Positions 1 to 9,379 of a stretch of 33,019 bases of DNA are shown piece after piece (positions within the stretch are counted from its first letter, which is position 1; every line of letters starts with the position of its first letter). The notes under the pieces were generated by a model. It was not told the DNA's origin, did no database searches, and worked only from the letters and a program-made list of their open reading frames with translations. Location of the stretch: the NCBI RefSeq assembly GCF_003144405.1, contig NZ_PENW01000020.1, positions 1-33,019 on the forward strand, written 5' to 3'. The position numbers were made by a program, and so were the translations under genes. The stretch is from Proteus cibi. Lineage in GTDB: Bacteria > Pseudomonadota > Gammaproteobacteria > Enterobacterales > Enterobacteriaceae.

Positions 1-30
1 CCCATGTGAGAGTAGGGAACTGCCAGGCAT
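1..30 (+). rRNA. rrf: 5S ribosomal RNA, 3' end only
   Basis: The first 30 bases match the conserved 3' end of enterobacterial 5S rRNA, ending in CTGCCAGGCAT. They differ from the E. coli sequence as I recall it by one base (T for C in CCCATGTGAG). The rest of the 5S gene and the rRNA operon lie to the left of the window. A strong terminator follows 13 bases later, which agrees with this being the end of an rrn operon. Confidence 0.95.
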
Positions 31-43
31 TAAATAAGACGAG

Positions 44-71
44 AAAGCCAACCCAATGGGTTGGCTTTTTT
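44..71 (+). terminator. rRNA operon terminator
   Basis: An 11-bp perfect stem (44-54 with 58-68, AAAGCCAACCC / GGGTTGGCTTT) with a 3-base loop runs into a T run ending at 71. This is a textbook intrinsic terminator placed directly behind 5S rRNA. Confidence 0.95.
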
Positions 72-396
72 GCGTTTGGGGGTTTTATATAGATTATATA
101 TTAATCGTTAATTAACTGAACTTAATTAGATGTTCTTGATATAGGGATATTATATTACCCAATAAAAGAGCCAATCTTCATGCCGTTAAACATTTTTATG
201 GCTCTTCATTAATAATAGTTTCAGCTTTATTTATTTTCTATCTATCACTAACACTACTCAATTTAATACCTAGAGTAAGATTATCCTGCCCTTTTTTCTG
301 GTTATCTTTGATGGATATTATTAGAAGCAGATAGTGCAAATATAAAAATACACTCTTTATTACGGAGTCTATTTTTTTACTTAGTGAGAATGTTAT
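72..396. other. AT-rich gap between rrn terminator and transferase gene
   Basis: No credible reading frame, tRNA or small RNA is visible in these 325 bases. An 8-bp inverted repeat (166-173 AAGAGCCA with 199-206 TGGCTCTT) has a 25-base loop. On the minus strand its second arm is followed by TTTATT, so it could end the transferase transcript, but the long loop makes this weak. The two flanking transcripts converge here. Confidence 0.5.
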
Positions 397-1980
397 TTAT
401 TGGGGTTCTTGCTCTTCTGAACGCAATAAATCATAGTTTAAGAGATTTTTATTGCCATCAATAACCGTGATTGGTGATTTAGGCTGATAGCACTCATGTA
501 ATGGTGAGTGACATTTTTGGGGAGAATTGTGCTCAATCCCAAGCCAACTACTTAGTAGCCAATAGTTATTTACCGTTGAATAAGGCTTATTCAACACTTC
601 ATTATCGATAACAGGTTTAATAGACGATGGGCTATACCAAATAAACAAAGGTATGTCATAAGCTTCTTTTCGTGGTGTATTTACACCATGATGATAACGA
701 ACCTCTCTATTTTTATCGAGACGCTGTAAAGCGTGATCGGCAAAGTAGAGAATAGAGGCTGGTTTATCTTTGACTCTCTCAATAATGTCATTAATTAATT
801 TATCTGTATAAGCAATAGAGCTGTCATAGCAGTTATCATCATCTTCTTGTGTGAATTTTTTTAAATACTGACTTGGAAATCGATTACAGGCCGGCTCATG
901 GCTACCATATGTATGTAGGATAATTAATTTTTTCTGTGCAGATTGTTCATTAAGAGCCTTATCTAAATAAGGAAGTAATTCTTCATCATAACCAATAAAA
1001 TCATTCCACTTTTTATTTTGAGCCATATTAGCAATGACAGAAATAACACTTGTTTTTTGATTGCCTTCACCTTGGTTACTTAGCCAATATGTTTTAAATC
1101 CGGCATGATTGGCGAGAGAAACAATATTATCAGCGTAATGATTTTTATCTTGTAACTGTTCCAATCCTATATTTGAGAGTGAAATCGGAACAGAAAGAAT
1201 AGTTACTGGTGCTGGAGAATACACTTGATTGAAAAGGATAAGGTTACTCTTTTCTTTCATTAGATTAGGTGTTGTATCGTGCTGATAGCCATAAATACCT
1301 AGATGATCTCTGCGAACGGATTCTCCAAGGATAAGGATATAAACTTCTGTATTATCACTATTTTTATTATATTTAAATTCAACTTTTTGAGTGGCAATTC
1401 TTCTTATTTTGCGATTTTCATGGAAAGTTCGGACAAGTGCTGCTGCATTATAGAAAGGCGTATTAAGAAGGGTATATTCAGCAAGCAATTGACCATTGTT
1501 ATCGTTTCTTAATGCTAAATTTTTATAAATTGGAATGATGGCTATTAATATAACAAAAGCCATCATACTGTATTTTGTCGTTTTTAGATCCGATACTCTC
1601 GCTGTTCTATGGATAGAAAAAGAGTAAATGGCAAAAGCACATATATAAAATAAGACATAGTACTTATTATAAGAGAGCATACCGACAGTTTCGCTGCCGT
1701 TAGTATTAATAAAAGTTTCAGCAATGGATGATGAAAAAGCAATATCGTGTTCACGATAGAAAAATAGAGAAATAGAAAGGTTTAAAGACCATAACGCACT
1801 AATCGTAAAGGTTATTATTTTTCCCAAGACAGAACGATAAATGCCACTACATATCAGCATAAGTAGCCAACCAATAAGAACAATATAGATCTTTTGTTCT
1901 ATATGCAGCGTTGAACCACCTAATACAGCGGGTGCCATCGATAAGAAAAATAAAAGTGCGTAATGAGTTAACCGAGACAT
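397..1980 (-). CDS. Membrane phosphoethanolamine transferase, OpgE/EptA-like
   Basis: This 527-residue protein has about five N-terminal membrane segments (roughly residues 6-24, 30-48, 52-74, 106-124, 136-152) and a periplasmic alkaline-phosphatase-fold domain of the sulfatase type. The family transfers phosphoethanolamine from phosphatidylethanolamine to lipid A, LPS core or periplasmic glucans. Expected metal and catalytic residues are visible: Glu220 in LILGESVRRD, the probable nucleophile Thr260 in APVTILSVP, His361 in YGSHEPAC, Asp415-His416 in YFADHALQ, and His430/431 in RYHHGVNTP. The length equals E. coli OpgE as I recall it, and the stretch SLANHAGFKTYWLSNQG resembles OpgE more than EptA, but the acceptor cannot be read from the sequence. 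ATG start. A GAGGTGG stretch lies about 20 bases upstream, too far for a good Shine-Dalgarno site. The gene is monocistronic and isolated between AT-rich gaps. Proteus is naturally polymyxin resistant, so an envelope-modifying role is plausible but inferred. Confidence 0.85.
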   Translation of the reverse strand: MSRLTHYALLFFLSMAPAVLGGSTLHIEQKIYIVLIGWLLMLICSGIYRSVLGKIITFTISALWSLNLSISLFFYREHDIAFSSSIAETFINTNGSETVGMLSYNKYYVLFYICAFAIYSFSIHRTARVSDLKTTKYSMMAFVILIAIIPIYKNLALRNDNNGQLLAEYTLLNTPFYNAAALVRTFHENRKIRRIATQKVEFKYNKNSDNTEVYILILGESVRRDHLGIYGYQHDTTPNLMKEKSNLILFNQVYSPAPVTILSVPISLSNIGLEQLQDKNHYADNIVSLANHAGFKTYWLSNQGEGNQKTSVISVIANMAQNKKWNDFIGYDEELLPYLDKALNEQSAQKKLIILHTYGSHEPACNRFPSQYLKKFTQEDDDNCYDSSIAYTDKLINDIIERVKDKPASILYFADHALQRLDKNREVRYHHGVNTPRKEAYDIPLFIWYSPSSIKPVIDNEVLNKPYSTVNNYWLLSSWLGIEHNSPQKCHSPLHECYQPKSPITVIDGNKNLLNYDLLRSEEQEPQ

Positions 1981-2404
1981 AATCTATTTAAAAACTGCCA
2001 CCTCTTTTTATGTAGAATAAAAAGTTAACCATTTACCTTTTAACAATACAAGCCTTGTTTGGCTGAAGTGTGTCTGAAATTGATATTATCATGTTTCTTT
2101 CTCATTATTTTTAGAACTTTAGCTTTATTAATAAGCTATGTAGCAAATAAATTCTATTTGTAATTGATTGATTTTAATTTAATTTATTTTTCTTTTTATA
2201 ACAGTAGAATAACCAATAATAAGTTATTTAAATAATCGTATAGATATGTCGTTAAAGATTAAAAATATTCTAAAAAAGTAAACAATATAAATAGGATCAA
2301 GATTTTTATGATAATTAATAGAAATCATTGGAAATGAATAACCCCAAAATTGGAATTCACTTTGGGGTTATTTTTATTTAGAAAGATAGCATTATTTCAG
2401 GCTG
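1981..2404. other. AT-rich intergenic region upstream of the transferase
   Basis: These 424 bases hold no convincing gene. They should carry the promoter of the minus-strand transferase, but no clean -35/-10 pair stands out in the A/T background. The only strong structure is the hairpin at 2338-2371 near the actP end. Confidence 0.5.
2338..2378. terminator. Hairpin terminator downstream of actP
   Basis: An 11-bp perfect stem (2338-2348 ATAACCCCAAA with 2361-2371 TTTGGGGTTAT) encloses a 12-base loop. On the plus strand it is followed by a T run. On the minus strand, the direction of acs-yjcH-actP, the tail is only U-rich (TTATTCATTT). It sits about 34 bases past the actP stop and probably ends the acetate operon. 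Confidence 0.75.
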
Positions 2405-4060
2405 TTAGTGTTGTTTGCCTTGCTCAATACCCAAGCCAATTTGAGAACGAATAAACTGTGCTTGGAATTTTGCTTTTTCTTGTTCACCTAAAGATGATTT
2501 ATCTGTAATAGAGAAAAACCATGAGACAATAAAAGCAATGATTATTGAGAATAATGCCGGATATTCATAAGGGTAGATTGGTTTTTCATGACCTAAAATG
2601 CTTACCCAAATTGTTGGTCCTAAGATCATCAACGTGACAGCAACGAGTAAGCCAGACCATCCTCCCGCCACGGCTCCTCGTGTTGTAAGTCCTTTCCAAT
2701 ACATCGATAACAATATGATTGGGAAATTACAGCTTGCCGCAATTGAGAATGCTAGCCCGACCATAAAGGCAATATTTTGTTTTTCAAATAAAATACCTAA
2801 ACCGATAGCGACGATACCCAAGATAACGACAGTAATTTTGGATACTTTTAGCTCTTGTCTTTCATCGGCGTGCCCATTTTTAATTACATTGGCGTAGAGA
2901 TCATGCGATACAGCAGATGCACCTGCTAAAGTTAGTCCTGCAACAACGGCTAAAATAGTGGCGAAGGCAACAGCTGAAATGAAACCTAAGAAGAAATTAC
3001 CGCCAACGGCATCCGCTAAGTGAACCGCCGCCATATTGGTTCCGCCAATTAAAGCGCCAGCGGCATCTTTGAACATAGGATTAGGGCTAACGAGTAAGAT
3101 AGCGCCGAAACCAATGATAAAAGTAAGAATATAGAAATAACCGATAAAACCTGTTGCATAGAAAACACTCTTACGGGCTTCTTTTGCATCGCTAACAGTA
3201 AAGAAGCGCATGATAATATGAGGAAGTCCCGCCGTACCAAACATTAAAGCAAGACCTAAAGAGAGCGCAGATATAGGATCAGAAACCAACCCACCAGGGC
3301 TCATGATAGAGAACCCTTTTGAGTGAACACTAACAGCTTCTTTAAATAAGGTATTGAAATTAAAATCGGCAGCTTTCATAACCATAACAGCCATAAAGCT
3401 TGCACCTGCAAGTAACAAAATAGCTTTAATGATCTGAACCCAAGTGGTAGCTAACATGCCTCCAAATAAAACATATAGCACCATTAGAATACCGACGAGT
3501 ACAACAGCAATATGGTAGTTTAAGCCGAAAAGAAGTTCGATTAATTTTCCGGCACCGACCATTTGTGCAATCAGATAAAGAGCAACCACAACCAGTGATC
3601 CAATAGCGGAGAGTGTTCTCACAGGTTTAGGGCTTAAGCGATAGGAGACAACATCCGCAAAGGTATAGCGCCCTAAATTACGTAAACGTTCAGCTATGAT
3701 AAAAAGAATGATAGGCCAACCAATTAGAAATCCAATTGAATAGATAAGTCCATCATAACCTGAGGTATAAACCAGCGCGGAGATCCCTAAAAATGATGCC
3801 GCAGACATAAAGTCACCTGCGATTGCCATCCCGTTTTGAAAGCCTGTGATTTTTCCTCCGGCTGTGTAGTAATCAGCACGAGAGCGAGTACGTTTAGAAG
3901 CCCAATAAGTAATGTAAAGTGTTAACCCTACAAATATTAGGAACATGATGATGGCCTGAATATTCATAGGTTGTTTCTCACCTCCTTCTGTTATTGCAGT
4001 AGCATAAGCCACTGTTGAAGAAAGAAAAAATAAGCTTATTGCATAGAGTAACTTTCTCAT
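2405..4060 (-). CDS. actP: Acetate/glycolate:cation symporter ActP
   Basis: ActP is an inner-membrane solute:sodium symporter (SSS family) that takes up acetate and glycolate. The 551-residue protein begins with a cleavable-looking signal peptide (residues 1-20, ending AYA) and continues with about 13 hydrophobic helices. Family stretches are intact: [14 protein letters not shown] near residue 65, [34 protein letters not shown] in the middle, and the C-terminal [16 protein letters not shown]. It is within two residues of E. coli ActP in length and nearly collinear with it. Its ATG overlaps the yjcH stop by 4 bases (4057-4060), so it is translationally coupled. It is the last gene of acs-yjcH-actP and supplies acetate for Acs. 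A hairpin terminator follows. Confidence 0.97.
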   Translation of the reverse strand: MRKLLYAISLFFLSSTVAYATAITEGGEKQPMNIQAIIMFLIFVGLTLYITYWASKRTRSRADYYTAGGKITGFQNGMAIAGDFMSAASFLGISALVYTSGYDGLIYSIGFLIGWPIILFIIAERLRNLGRYTFADVVSYRLSPKPVRTLSAIGSLVVVALYLIAQMVGAGKLIELLFGLNYHIAVVLVGILMVLYVLFGGMLATTWVQIIKAILLLAGASFMAVMVMKAADFNFNTLFKEAVSVHSKGFSIMSPGGLVSDPISALSLGLALMFGTAGLPHIIMRFFTVSDAKEARKSVFYATGFIGYFYILTFIIGFGAILLVSPNPMFKDAAGALIGGTNMAAVHLADAVGGNFFLGFISAVAFATILAVVAGLTLAGASAVSHDLYANVIKNGHADERQELKVSKITVVILGIVAIGLGILFEKQNIAFMVGLAFSIAASCNFPIILLSMYWKGLTTRGAVAGGWSGLLVAVTLMILGPTIWVSILGHEKPIYPYEYPALFSIIIAFIVSWFFSITDKSSLGEQEKAKFQAQFIRSQIGLGIEQGKQH

Positions 4061-4368
4061 TTTTCTACCTCTTCAATAACTTCAGCGGTAAGTTTGTCAA
4101 ATTCAGTATTCGCTTTGATTACGTAAATACCTGTTAATAGAAATGAGGCAATAATTAAGCCAATACCAATAGGAATACCTCGTGTAATGTAGCTTCCTTC
4201 GTACAGTGGTGTACCTAACCATTGTGGATAGAAAGCAATAAGTAAGATAAATGAGACATACATAACGAGCGTAATGATTGAAAGTGTCCATGAAAAACGA
4301 CTACGTTTATTAACCAGTTCTTTAAAGCGAGGGTTGTTTTCTATCTCTTGATAAATATTGGCATTCAT
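4057..4368 (-). CDS. yjcH: YjcH, DUF485 small membrane protein of the acetate operon
   Basis: This 103-residue inner-membrane protein of the DUF485 family has two membrane helices (about residues 27-48 and 63-85) separated by the conserved TRGIPIGIG loop. E. coli YjcH is 104 residues and is likewise encoded between acs and actP. A Shine-Dalgarno GAGGAG lies 8 bases before the ATG. The function is not established; its constant pairing with ActP-type symporters suggests an accessory role in acetate transport. It overlaps actP by 4 bases and follows acs after a 159-base gap that holds a strong hairpin. Confidence 0.95.
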   Translation of the reverse strand: MNANIYQEIENNPRFKELVNKRSRFSWTLSIITLVMYVSFILLIAFYPQWLGTPLYEGSYITRGIPIGIGLIIASFLLTGIYVIKANTEFDKLTAEVIEEVEK

Positions 4369-4459
4369 CAGAGTTCTCCTCTATATAATTGTTTGGTTTA
4401 TCACTAGATTTAGAGGTTTAAATCCCCCGCATTTCATGATTTTTAGGTAAGGGCACCTA

Positions 4460-4483
4460 GCAAAGGCATTTTTATGCCTTTGC
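4460..4483. other. Intercistronic hairpin between acs and yjcH
   Basis: A perfect 10-bp stem (4460-4469 GCAAAGGCAT with 4474-4483 ATGCCTTTGC) closes a 4-base loop. No U run follows in the direction of transcription (minus strand), so it is not an intrinsic terminator. A role in mRNA processing or in differential expression of acs and yjcH-actP is inferred. Confidence 0.7.
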
Positions 4484-4527
4484 TTTGCCGTATTACGTTT
4501 TTTAAATGACAGCTATTGTGTTGTGAG

Positions 4528-6486
4528 TTAAGCCGTGAGTGATAGAGACTGTTTTTCTTCTAACAGTTTCTCTACAACACCCGGATCAGCGAGTGTTGAG
4601 GTATCCCCGAGGTTAGTTGTGTCGCCAGAGGCAATTTTACGCAAGATACGGCGCATAATTTTCCCTGATCGTGTTTTGGGTAAGGAATCTGTCCAATGGA
4701 GGATATCGGGTGTGGCTATTGGTCCTATTTCTTTACGTACCCAGTTGCGAACTTCAGTATAAAGTTCAGGTGTTGGCTCTTCACCGTGATTTAAAGTGAC
4801 ATAAGCATAAATGGCTTGTCCTTTAATATTGTGAGGGATGCCAACTACTGCAGCTTCTGCAATCTTAGGGTGTGCAACAAGAGCGGACTCAATCTCTGCT
4901 GTTCCTAAGCGGTGACCTGAAATATTCAAAACATCATCAACACGTCCTGTTATCCAGTAGTCACCATCTTCATCTCTACGCGCTCCGTCACCAGAGAAAT
5001 ACATCCCTTTAAACGTTGAGAAGTAAGTTTGTTCAAAACGATCGTGATCGCCAAAAAGTGTTCTTGCTTGACCTGGCCAAGAATCAGTAATCACTAAATT
5101 ACCTTCACAAGCCCCTTGCTGTACTTCTCCCATATTATCGACAATGGCAGGTTGAACGCCGAAGAAAGGGCGTGTTGCTGAGCCTGGTTTTAGATCCATA
5201 GCACCCGGTAATGGGGTTATCATGAAACCACCGGTTTCTGTTTGCCACCATGTATCAACGATAGGACATTGGCTACGTCCCATTTTCTGATAGAACCATT
5301 CCCAGGCTTCTGGATTAATAGGTTCACCAACGGAGCCTAGAATACGCAGAGAGGTACGTTGAGTCCCTTCAATTGCTTTATCACCTTCTGCCATTAATGC
5401 ACGGATTGCAGTCGGTGCTGTATATAAAATATTGATTTGGTGCTTATCAACAACTTGAGCCATACGGTTAACAGATGGGTAATTAGGGACTCCTTCAAAC
5501 ATAACTGTAGTCGCACCATTTGAAAGAGGACCATACAGTAAGTAGCTATGACCTGTTACCCAACCTACGTCAGCGGTACACCAATAAATATCGCCTTCAT
5601 GATAATCAAAGGTGTATTTAAAGGTCATTGAAGCATAAACGAGATAACCCCCTGTTGTGTGCAGTACACCTTTGGGTTTACCTGTTGAACCTGAGGTATA
5701 CAGAATAAAGAGAGGATCTTCTGCATCCATCACTTCAACATCACATTCTGTACTAACACCTTGGATGATCTCATCCCACCAAACATCACGTCCTTCAATC
5801 CATTGTTCAGTATGTCCTGTTCGACGAAATACCACTACATGATTAATAGGAGGAATATCAGCGTGATTTAAAGCATCATCAACATTTTTCTTTAAAGGAA
5901 TCGCGCGACCCGCACGTAATCCTTCATCAGCTGTAATGACGAGTTTAGCTTTTGAATCAATGATCCGGCCTGCAACCGCTTCAGGAGAGAAACCACCAAA
6001 AATAACAGAATGGATAGCACCAATACGAGTACAAGCGAGCATAGCGACGGCTGCTTCTGGCACCATCGGCATATAAATAGCCACAACATCGCCTTTTTTA
6101 ATACCCAAATTTTTTAATACGTTAGCGAATTGGCAAACATCTTGGTGGAGTTGTCGGTAAGTGATTTTTTTTGACTCATTAGGTGAGTCGCCTTCCCAAA
6201 TAATGGCGACTTGATCACCTCGTTGTTTAAGGTGGCGATCAAGACAGTTTTGACTGATATTTAGCTGACCATCTTCAAACCAGCGAATGCGTACATGGCC
6301 TGGGTCAAAAGAAGTATTCTTTACCACAGTATATGGTTTTATCCAGTCAATAATTTTTCCTTTATCTGCCCAAAAGGCCTCAGGGTTTTTGATGGATAAT
6401 TCATAATCTTTTTGGTATTGCTCTTTATTTATCAGGGCGTGTTCTGCAACGCTTGCAGGAATATGATGTTGGTTTATTTTTGTCAT
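4528..6486 (-). CDS. acs: Acetyl-CoA synthetase
   Basis: Acs activates acetate to acetyl-CoA through acetyl-AMP (AMP-forming, ANL superfamily) and is the high-affinity route for acetate assimilation. Counting from the ATG at 6486, the protein has 652 residues, the same as E. coli. The ATP-binding loop [11 protein letters not shown] is at residues 263-273, the adenylation core WWQTETGG follows in the middle, and the C-terminal [11 protein letters not shown] carries Lys609, the family's acetylation-controlled catalytic lysine. An in-frame GTG at 6501 would add five residues but overlaps the Shine-Dalgarno GAGGAG, which sits 7 bases before the chosen ATG, so 6486 is preferred. It is first gene of acs-yjcH-actP and divergent from sodA. 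E. coli acs is CRP-activated; one possible CRP site lies upstream. Confidence 0.97.
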   Translation of the reverse strand: MTKINQHHIPASVAEHALINKEQYQKDYELSIKNPEAFWADKGKIIDWIKPYTVVKNTSFDPGHVRIRWFEDGQLNISQNCLDRHLKQRGDQVAIIWEGDSPNESKKITYRQLHQDVCQFANVLKNLGIKKGDVVAIYMPMVPEAAVAMLACTRIGAIHSVIFGGFSPEAVAGRIIDSKAKLVITADEGLRAGRAIPLKKNVDDALNHADIPPINHVVVFRRTGHTEQWIEGRDVWWDEIIQGVSTECDVEVMDAEDPLFILYTSGSTGKPKGVLHTTGGYLVYASMTFKYTFDYHEGDIYWCTADVGWVTGHSYLLYGPLSNGATTVMFEGVPNYPSVNRMAQVVDKHQINILYTAPTAIRALMAEGDKAIEGTQRTSLRILGSVGEPINPEAWEWFYQKMGRSQCPIVDTWWQTETGGFMITPLPGAMDLKPGSATRPFFGVQPAIVDNMGEVQQGACEGNLVITDSWPGQARTLFGDHDRFEQTYFSTFKGMYFSGDGARRDEDGDYWITGRVDDVLNISGHRLGTAEIESALVAHPKIAEAAVVGIPHNIKGQAIYAYVTLNHGEEPTPELYTEVRNWVRKEIGPIATPDILHWTDSLPKTRSGKIMRRILRKIASGDTTNLGDTSTLADPGVVEKLLEEKQSLSLTA

Positions 6487-6563
6487 AATAGTTCTCCTCA
6501 CTGTTGTTAATACTATGTCAAAAAGTCGTTAACAAAAGAGGGTAAATAAAGATTGTTTCTTTT

Positions 6564-6581
6564 TTGCGCAGAAGATCACGA
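6564..6581 (-). promoter_or_regulatory. Possible CRP site upstream of acs
   Basis: TGCGC-N6-TCACG fits the CRP consensus TGTGA-N6-TCACA at 7 of 10 positions, about 80-100 bases upstream of the acs start. E. coli acs is strongly CRP-activated, which makes a site here expected. The left half is poor, so this is tentative. Confidence 0.3.
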
Positions 6582-6764
6582 ATTAATGGAAATGCTTTTC
6601 ATGGAATGTTCAAATAGTGCGAAAGCGAGTGGTGAATGATTAATCTACTATTCTCTTATTTAATAGAATTATCATTTAATAGAAAGCTTTAAAATTAAAA
6701 TAATATACTGTGAAAATTAATTTAACCATGCTGGATAAAAAAACCACAAAAACAATATGGATAT

Positions 6765-6783
6765 GATAATGATTTTCATTAAC
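6765..6783 (+). promoter_or_regulatory. Fur box at the sodA promoter
   Basis: GATAATGATTTTCATTAAC matches the 19-bp Fur consensus (GATAATGATAATCATTATC) at 17 of 19 positions. It overlaps the presumed -35 region of the sodA promoter, whose -10 is at 6795-6800, a position suited to repression by Fe-Fur. sodA of E. coli is Fur-repressed. Confidence 0.9.
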
Positions 6784-6794
6784 GTTTTTTTCAC

Positions 6795-6800
6795 TATAAT
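6795..6800 (+). promoter_or_regulatory. sodA promoter -10 element
   Basis: A perfect TATAAT hexamer lies 58 bases before the sodA start codon. The upstream -35 (TTTTCA at 6773-6778, 16-base spacer) is weak and lies inside the Fur box, as expected for a regulated promoter. Confidence 0.7.
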
Positions 6801-6858
6801 GAAATGAAAAGATAAATCACATGGTGTGATCCAAGATAAAACAGCACTGGAGATTAAT

Positions 6859-7482
6859 ATGAGCTATACATTACCTGCACTGCCTTATGCTTATGATGCA
6901 TTAGAACCTCACTTTGATGAGCGTACAATGGAAATTCACCATACTAAGCATCATCAAACTTATGTGAATAACACCAATACAGCATTGGAAAAATTACCTG
7001 AGCTTGCGGGCTTAGAGATTGATGAGTTAATTAAAAATCTTCATAAAGTGCCTGCTGATCAACGTACCTTTTTACGTAATAATGCGGGTGGTCACTCTAA
7101 CCACTCATTATTCTGGAAAGGCTTGAAGTTAGGTACTCAATTACAAGGTTCACTAAAAGATGCGATTGAGCGCGATTTTGGTAGCGTTGATGCCTTTAAA
7201 GAGCTATTTGAAAAAGCGGCTGCTAGCCGTTTCGGTTCAGGTTGGGCTTGGTTGGTATTAAAAGACGATGGCAAACTTGCGGTTGTTTCTACTGCAAATC
7301 AAGATAGCCCATTAATGGGTGAAGAGTTAGCTGGCGCATCTGGTTACCCAATTGTAGGGTTAGATGTGTGGGAACATGCTTACTACTTGAAATATCAAAA
7401 TCGCCGTCCTGATTATATTAAAGCGTTCTGGTCGGTGGTTAACTGGGACGAAGCGCAAAAACGTTTTCAGAGTAAAGCATGA
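6859..7482 (+). CDS. sodA: Manganese superoxide dismutase
   Basis: SodA dismutates superoxide in the cytoplasm using Mn. The 207-residue protein starts [19 protein letters not shown], like E. coli SodA (206 residues). The four metal ligands are present at His27, His82, Asp169 and His173 (in [10 protein letters not shown]). The manganese-type signatures [13 protein letters not shown] and AWLVL are intact. The frame stays open 33 bases upstream, but the ATG at 6859 has the Shine-Dalgarno TGGAG 7 bases before it and begins at the conserved N-terminus. A Fur box covers the promoter and a strong terminator follows 34 bases after the stop, so the gene is monocistronic. It is divergent from acs. Confidence 0.98.
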   Translation: MSYTLPALPYAYDALEPHFDERTMEIHHTKHHQTYVNNTNTALEKLPELAGLEIDELIKNLHKVPADQRTFLRNNAGGHSNHSLFWKGLKLGTQLQGSLKDAIERDFGSVDAFKELFEKAAASRFGSGWAWLVLKDDGKLAVVSTANQDSPLMGEELAGASGYPIVGLDVWEHAYYLKYQNRRPDYIKAFWSVVNWDEAQKRFQSKA

Positions 7483-7516
7483 TTGAGTAGATTACTGTCT
7501 TTCTTTTTTATATTTT

Positions 7517-7548
7517 CAATGCCGACATTTGTCGGCATTGTTTCTTTT
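7517..7548 (+). terminator. sodA terminator
   Basis: A perfect 10-bp stem (7517-7526 CAATGCCGAC with 7531-7540 GTCGGCATTG), 4-base loop, then TTTCTTTT. Confidence 0.95.
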
Positions 7549-7597
7549 GAACACTCTCTTTACTATGGGTTATTCTTTTCTGTTTAGGTAGTGAGCT

Positions 7598-8272
7598 ATG
7601 CGTTATTTTCCTAGTGTTTTTATCGGTCATATCACAACAACATCTAATGGATTTACCAGTGCGATCACCAAAAGGCTGGTGGATGGTCATATCAAATTGA
7701 CATCACTGGGATTAGAAGGTGATGAGCAAGCAGAAAAGCATTTTCATGGTGGTCCTGATCGCGCACTTTGTCATTACCCTAAAGAACATTATCTTTACTG
7801 GGCTGAGCAATTCCCTCAATTGGCTGATTTTTTTCACGCCCCTGCATTTGGTGAAAATATCTCAACAACAGGCATGACAGAAGAAAATGTTTTTATTGGT
7901 GATATTTACCAATGGGGAACAGCATTAATTCAAGTTACTCAACCTCGCTCACCTTGCTACAAACTTAATACAGTGACGGAAGTCAGTCATTTTTCGCAAA
8001 TAATGCAAGATAGTGGTTATTGTGGTTGGTTATATCGCGTTGTGAGCACAGGAGAAACCGGTAGTCATCATCCTCTTGTTTTGGTTTCAAGAAACAGTGA
8101 TATCTCTATTAAAGAAGCGATTTCTATTGCTTTTCATATGCCTTTTGATGAAGAGCTTTATCATCGTCTATTAAGTGCCGCAGGATTATCAGCAAGTTGG
8201 AGTAAGACCATGCAGTTAAGACTGAAAAATCAAACCATTGAGAGTTTTGATCGACGGTTATTTAAAGAATAA
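7598..8272 (+). CDS. yiiM: YiiM, MOSC-domain protein (6-hydroxyaminopurine resistance)
   Basis: YiiM is a molybdenum-cofactor enzyme of the MOSC superfamily. In E. coli it reduces N-hydroxylated compounds and protects against toxic base analogues such as 6-N-hydroxylaminopurine. The 224-residue length equals E. coli YiiM. The MOSC core is visible from LGLEGDEQAEKHFHGGPDRALCHYP (residues 37-61) to QPRSPCYKL, whose Cys120 is the expected Mo ligand, and a C-terminal helical region follows (FHMPFDEELYHRLLSAAGLS). The gene is downstream of sodA but separated from it by a terminator, so it probably has its own promoter. The Shine-Dalgarno site is weak (TAGGT, about 11 bases before ATG). It converges on trpS. 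Confidence 0.95.
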   Translation: MRYFPSVFIGHITTTSNGFTSAITKRLVDGHIKLTSLGLEGDEQAEKHFHGGPDRALCHYPKEHYLYWAEQFPQLADFFHAPAFGENISTTGMTEENVFIGDIYQWGTALIQVTQPRSPCYKLNTVTEVSHFSQIMQDSGYCGWLYRVVSTGETGSHHPLVLVSRNSDISIKEAISIAFHMPFDEELYHRLLSAAGLSASWSKTMQLRLKNQTIESFDRRLFKE

Positions 8273-8293
8273 ATAGTTAATTTGCTCTTTATT

Positions 8294-8333
8294 AAAAAAA
8301 ACACCTTCCTAAAAATAGGCGAGGTGTTTTTTT
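8294..8333. terminator. Bidirectional terminator between yiiM and trpS
   Basis: A 12-bp perfect stem (8294-8305 AAAAAAACACCT with 8322-8333 AGGTGTTTTTTT), A-rich on one side and T-rich on the other, has a small inner CCT/AGG helix. It can end both yiiM (plus) and the aroK-to-trpS transcript (minus). Confidence 0.93.
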
Positions 8334-8349
8334 ATGCATTAACGAAAAA

Positions 8350-9378
8350 TTACGGATGTGCAATAAATCCGATAGCGTCATAAACCTTGTCTAACGTTGC
8401 TTGAGCGCGAGCTTTGGCTTTATCAGCACCTTCTTTCATGATTTTATTAAGTAAGGCTTCATCATTACGGAATGTGTTAAAACGTTCTTGAATGTTGGTT
8501 AGCATTTCAGATACCGCATCAGCGACAGCACCTTTTAGATGACCGTACATTTTGCCTTCAAATTCAGCTTCTAATTCAGGAATAGTTTTTCCTGTTACAC
8601 CCGCTAAAATATCCAGTAAGTTAGAGACACCGGCTTTATTTTCAAGATCGTAAATAACACGAGGTGGCTCTTCTGAGTCTGTCATTGCACGTTTGATCTT
8701 TTTCGCTGCCGCTTTTGGATCTTCAAGCAATGCGATAACGTTATTGCGGTTATCATCAGATTTAGACATTTTTTTAGTCGGATCTTGTAATGCCATCACA
8801 CGAGCACCGCCTTTGGGAATAAAAGGATCGGGCACGGTGAATATATCGCCATAAATAGCGTTAAAGCGCTGAGCAATATCACGACTTAATTCAAGATGTT
8901 GTTTTTGGTCGATGCCAACAGGGACTTGGTTTGTTTGATAGATAAGAATATCTGCCGCCATTAATACAGGATAGTCGAATAGCCCTGCATTGATATTTTC
9001 GGCGTGACGCGCTGATTTATCTTTAAATTGCGTCATTCGACTCAATTCACCAAAATAGGTATAGCAGTTAAGTGCCCAGCTTAATTGTGCATGTTGTGGA
9101 ACATGTGACTGAACAAAAATAGTGCTTTTTTCGGGATCAATACCGCAAGCAAGATAAAGAGCCAGCGTATCTAAGGTTCTTTTTCTAAGTTCTTTTGGAT
9201 CTTGACGTACTGTAATGGCGTGTTGGTCAACGATACAGTAAATGCAATCATAATCATCTTGCATTTGTACCCATTGACGCAGTGCACCCATATAGTTTCC
9301 GATAGTTAATTCACCAGAAGGTTGTGCACCACTGAATACAATTGGCTTTTGTGCCGTTTTTTCTACTGAAGTCGTCAT
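8350..9378 (-). CDS. trpS: Tryptophanyl-tRNA synthetase
   Basis: TrpS is a class Ic aminoacyl-tRNA synthetase that charges tRNA-Trp. It has 342 residues; E. coli has 334, and the extra residues are a short N-terminal tail before [18 protein letters not shown]. The HIGH-equivalent is TIGN (residues 25-28) and the KMSKS loop is intact at 203-207. The family stretch [18 protein letters not shown], which contacts the adenylate pocket, is present (E. coli has Glu where Ile155 stands). The ATG lies one base after the gph stop, and this is the last gene of the aroK-aroB-damX-dam-rpe-gph-trpS run, ending before a bidirectional terminator. Confidence 0.98.
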   Translation of the reverse strand: MTTSVEKTAQKPIVFSGAQPSGELTIGNYMGALRQWVQMQDDYDCIYCIVDQHAITVRQDPKELRKRTLDTLALYLACGIDPEKSTIFVQSHVPQHAQLSWALNCYTYFGELSRMTQFKDKSARHAENINAGLFDYPVLMAADILIYQTNQVPVGIDQKQHLELSRDIAQRFNAIYGDIFTVPDPFIPKGGARVMALQDPTKKMSKSDDNRNNVIALLEDPKAAAKKIKRAMTDSEEPPRVIYDLENKAGVSNLLDILAGVTGKTIPELEAEFEGKMYGHLKGAVADAVSEMLTNIQERFNTFRNDEALLNKIMKEGADKAKARAQATLDKVYDAIGFIAHP

Positions 9379-9379
9379 T

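Noticed and set aside
166-206. 8-bp inverted repeat as a terminator for the transferase gene
   Set aside because: The 25-base loop and the distance of about 190 bases from the stop make it a poor intrinsic terminator; it is mentioned only as a possibility.
1995-2050. TGTTAA/GGTTAA repeats upstream of the transferase gene as a PhoP box
   Set aside because: The half-sites are about 15 bases apart instead of 11 and match poorly, so PhoP control cannot be claimed.
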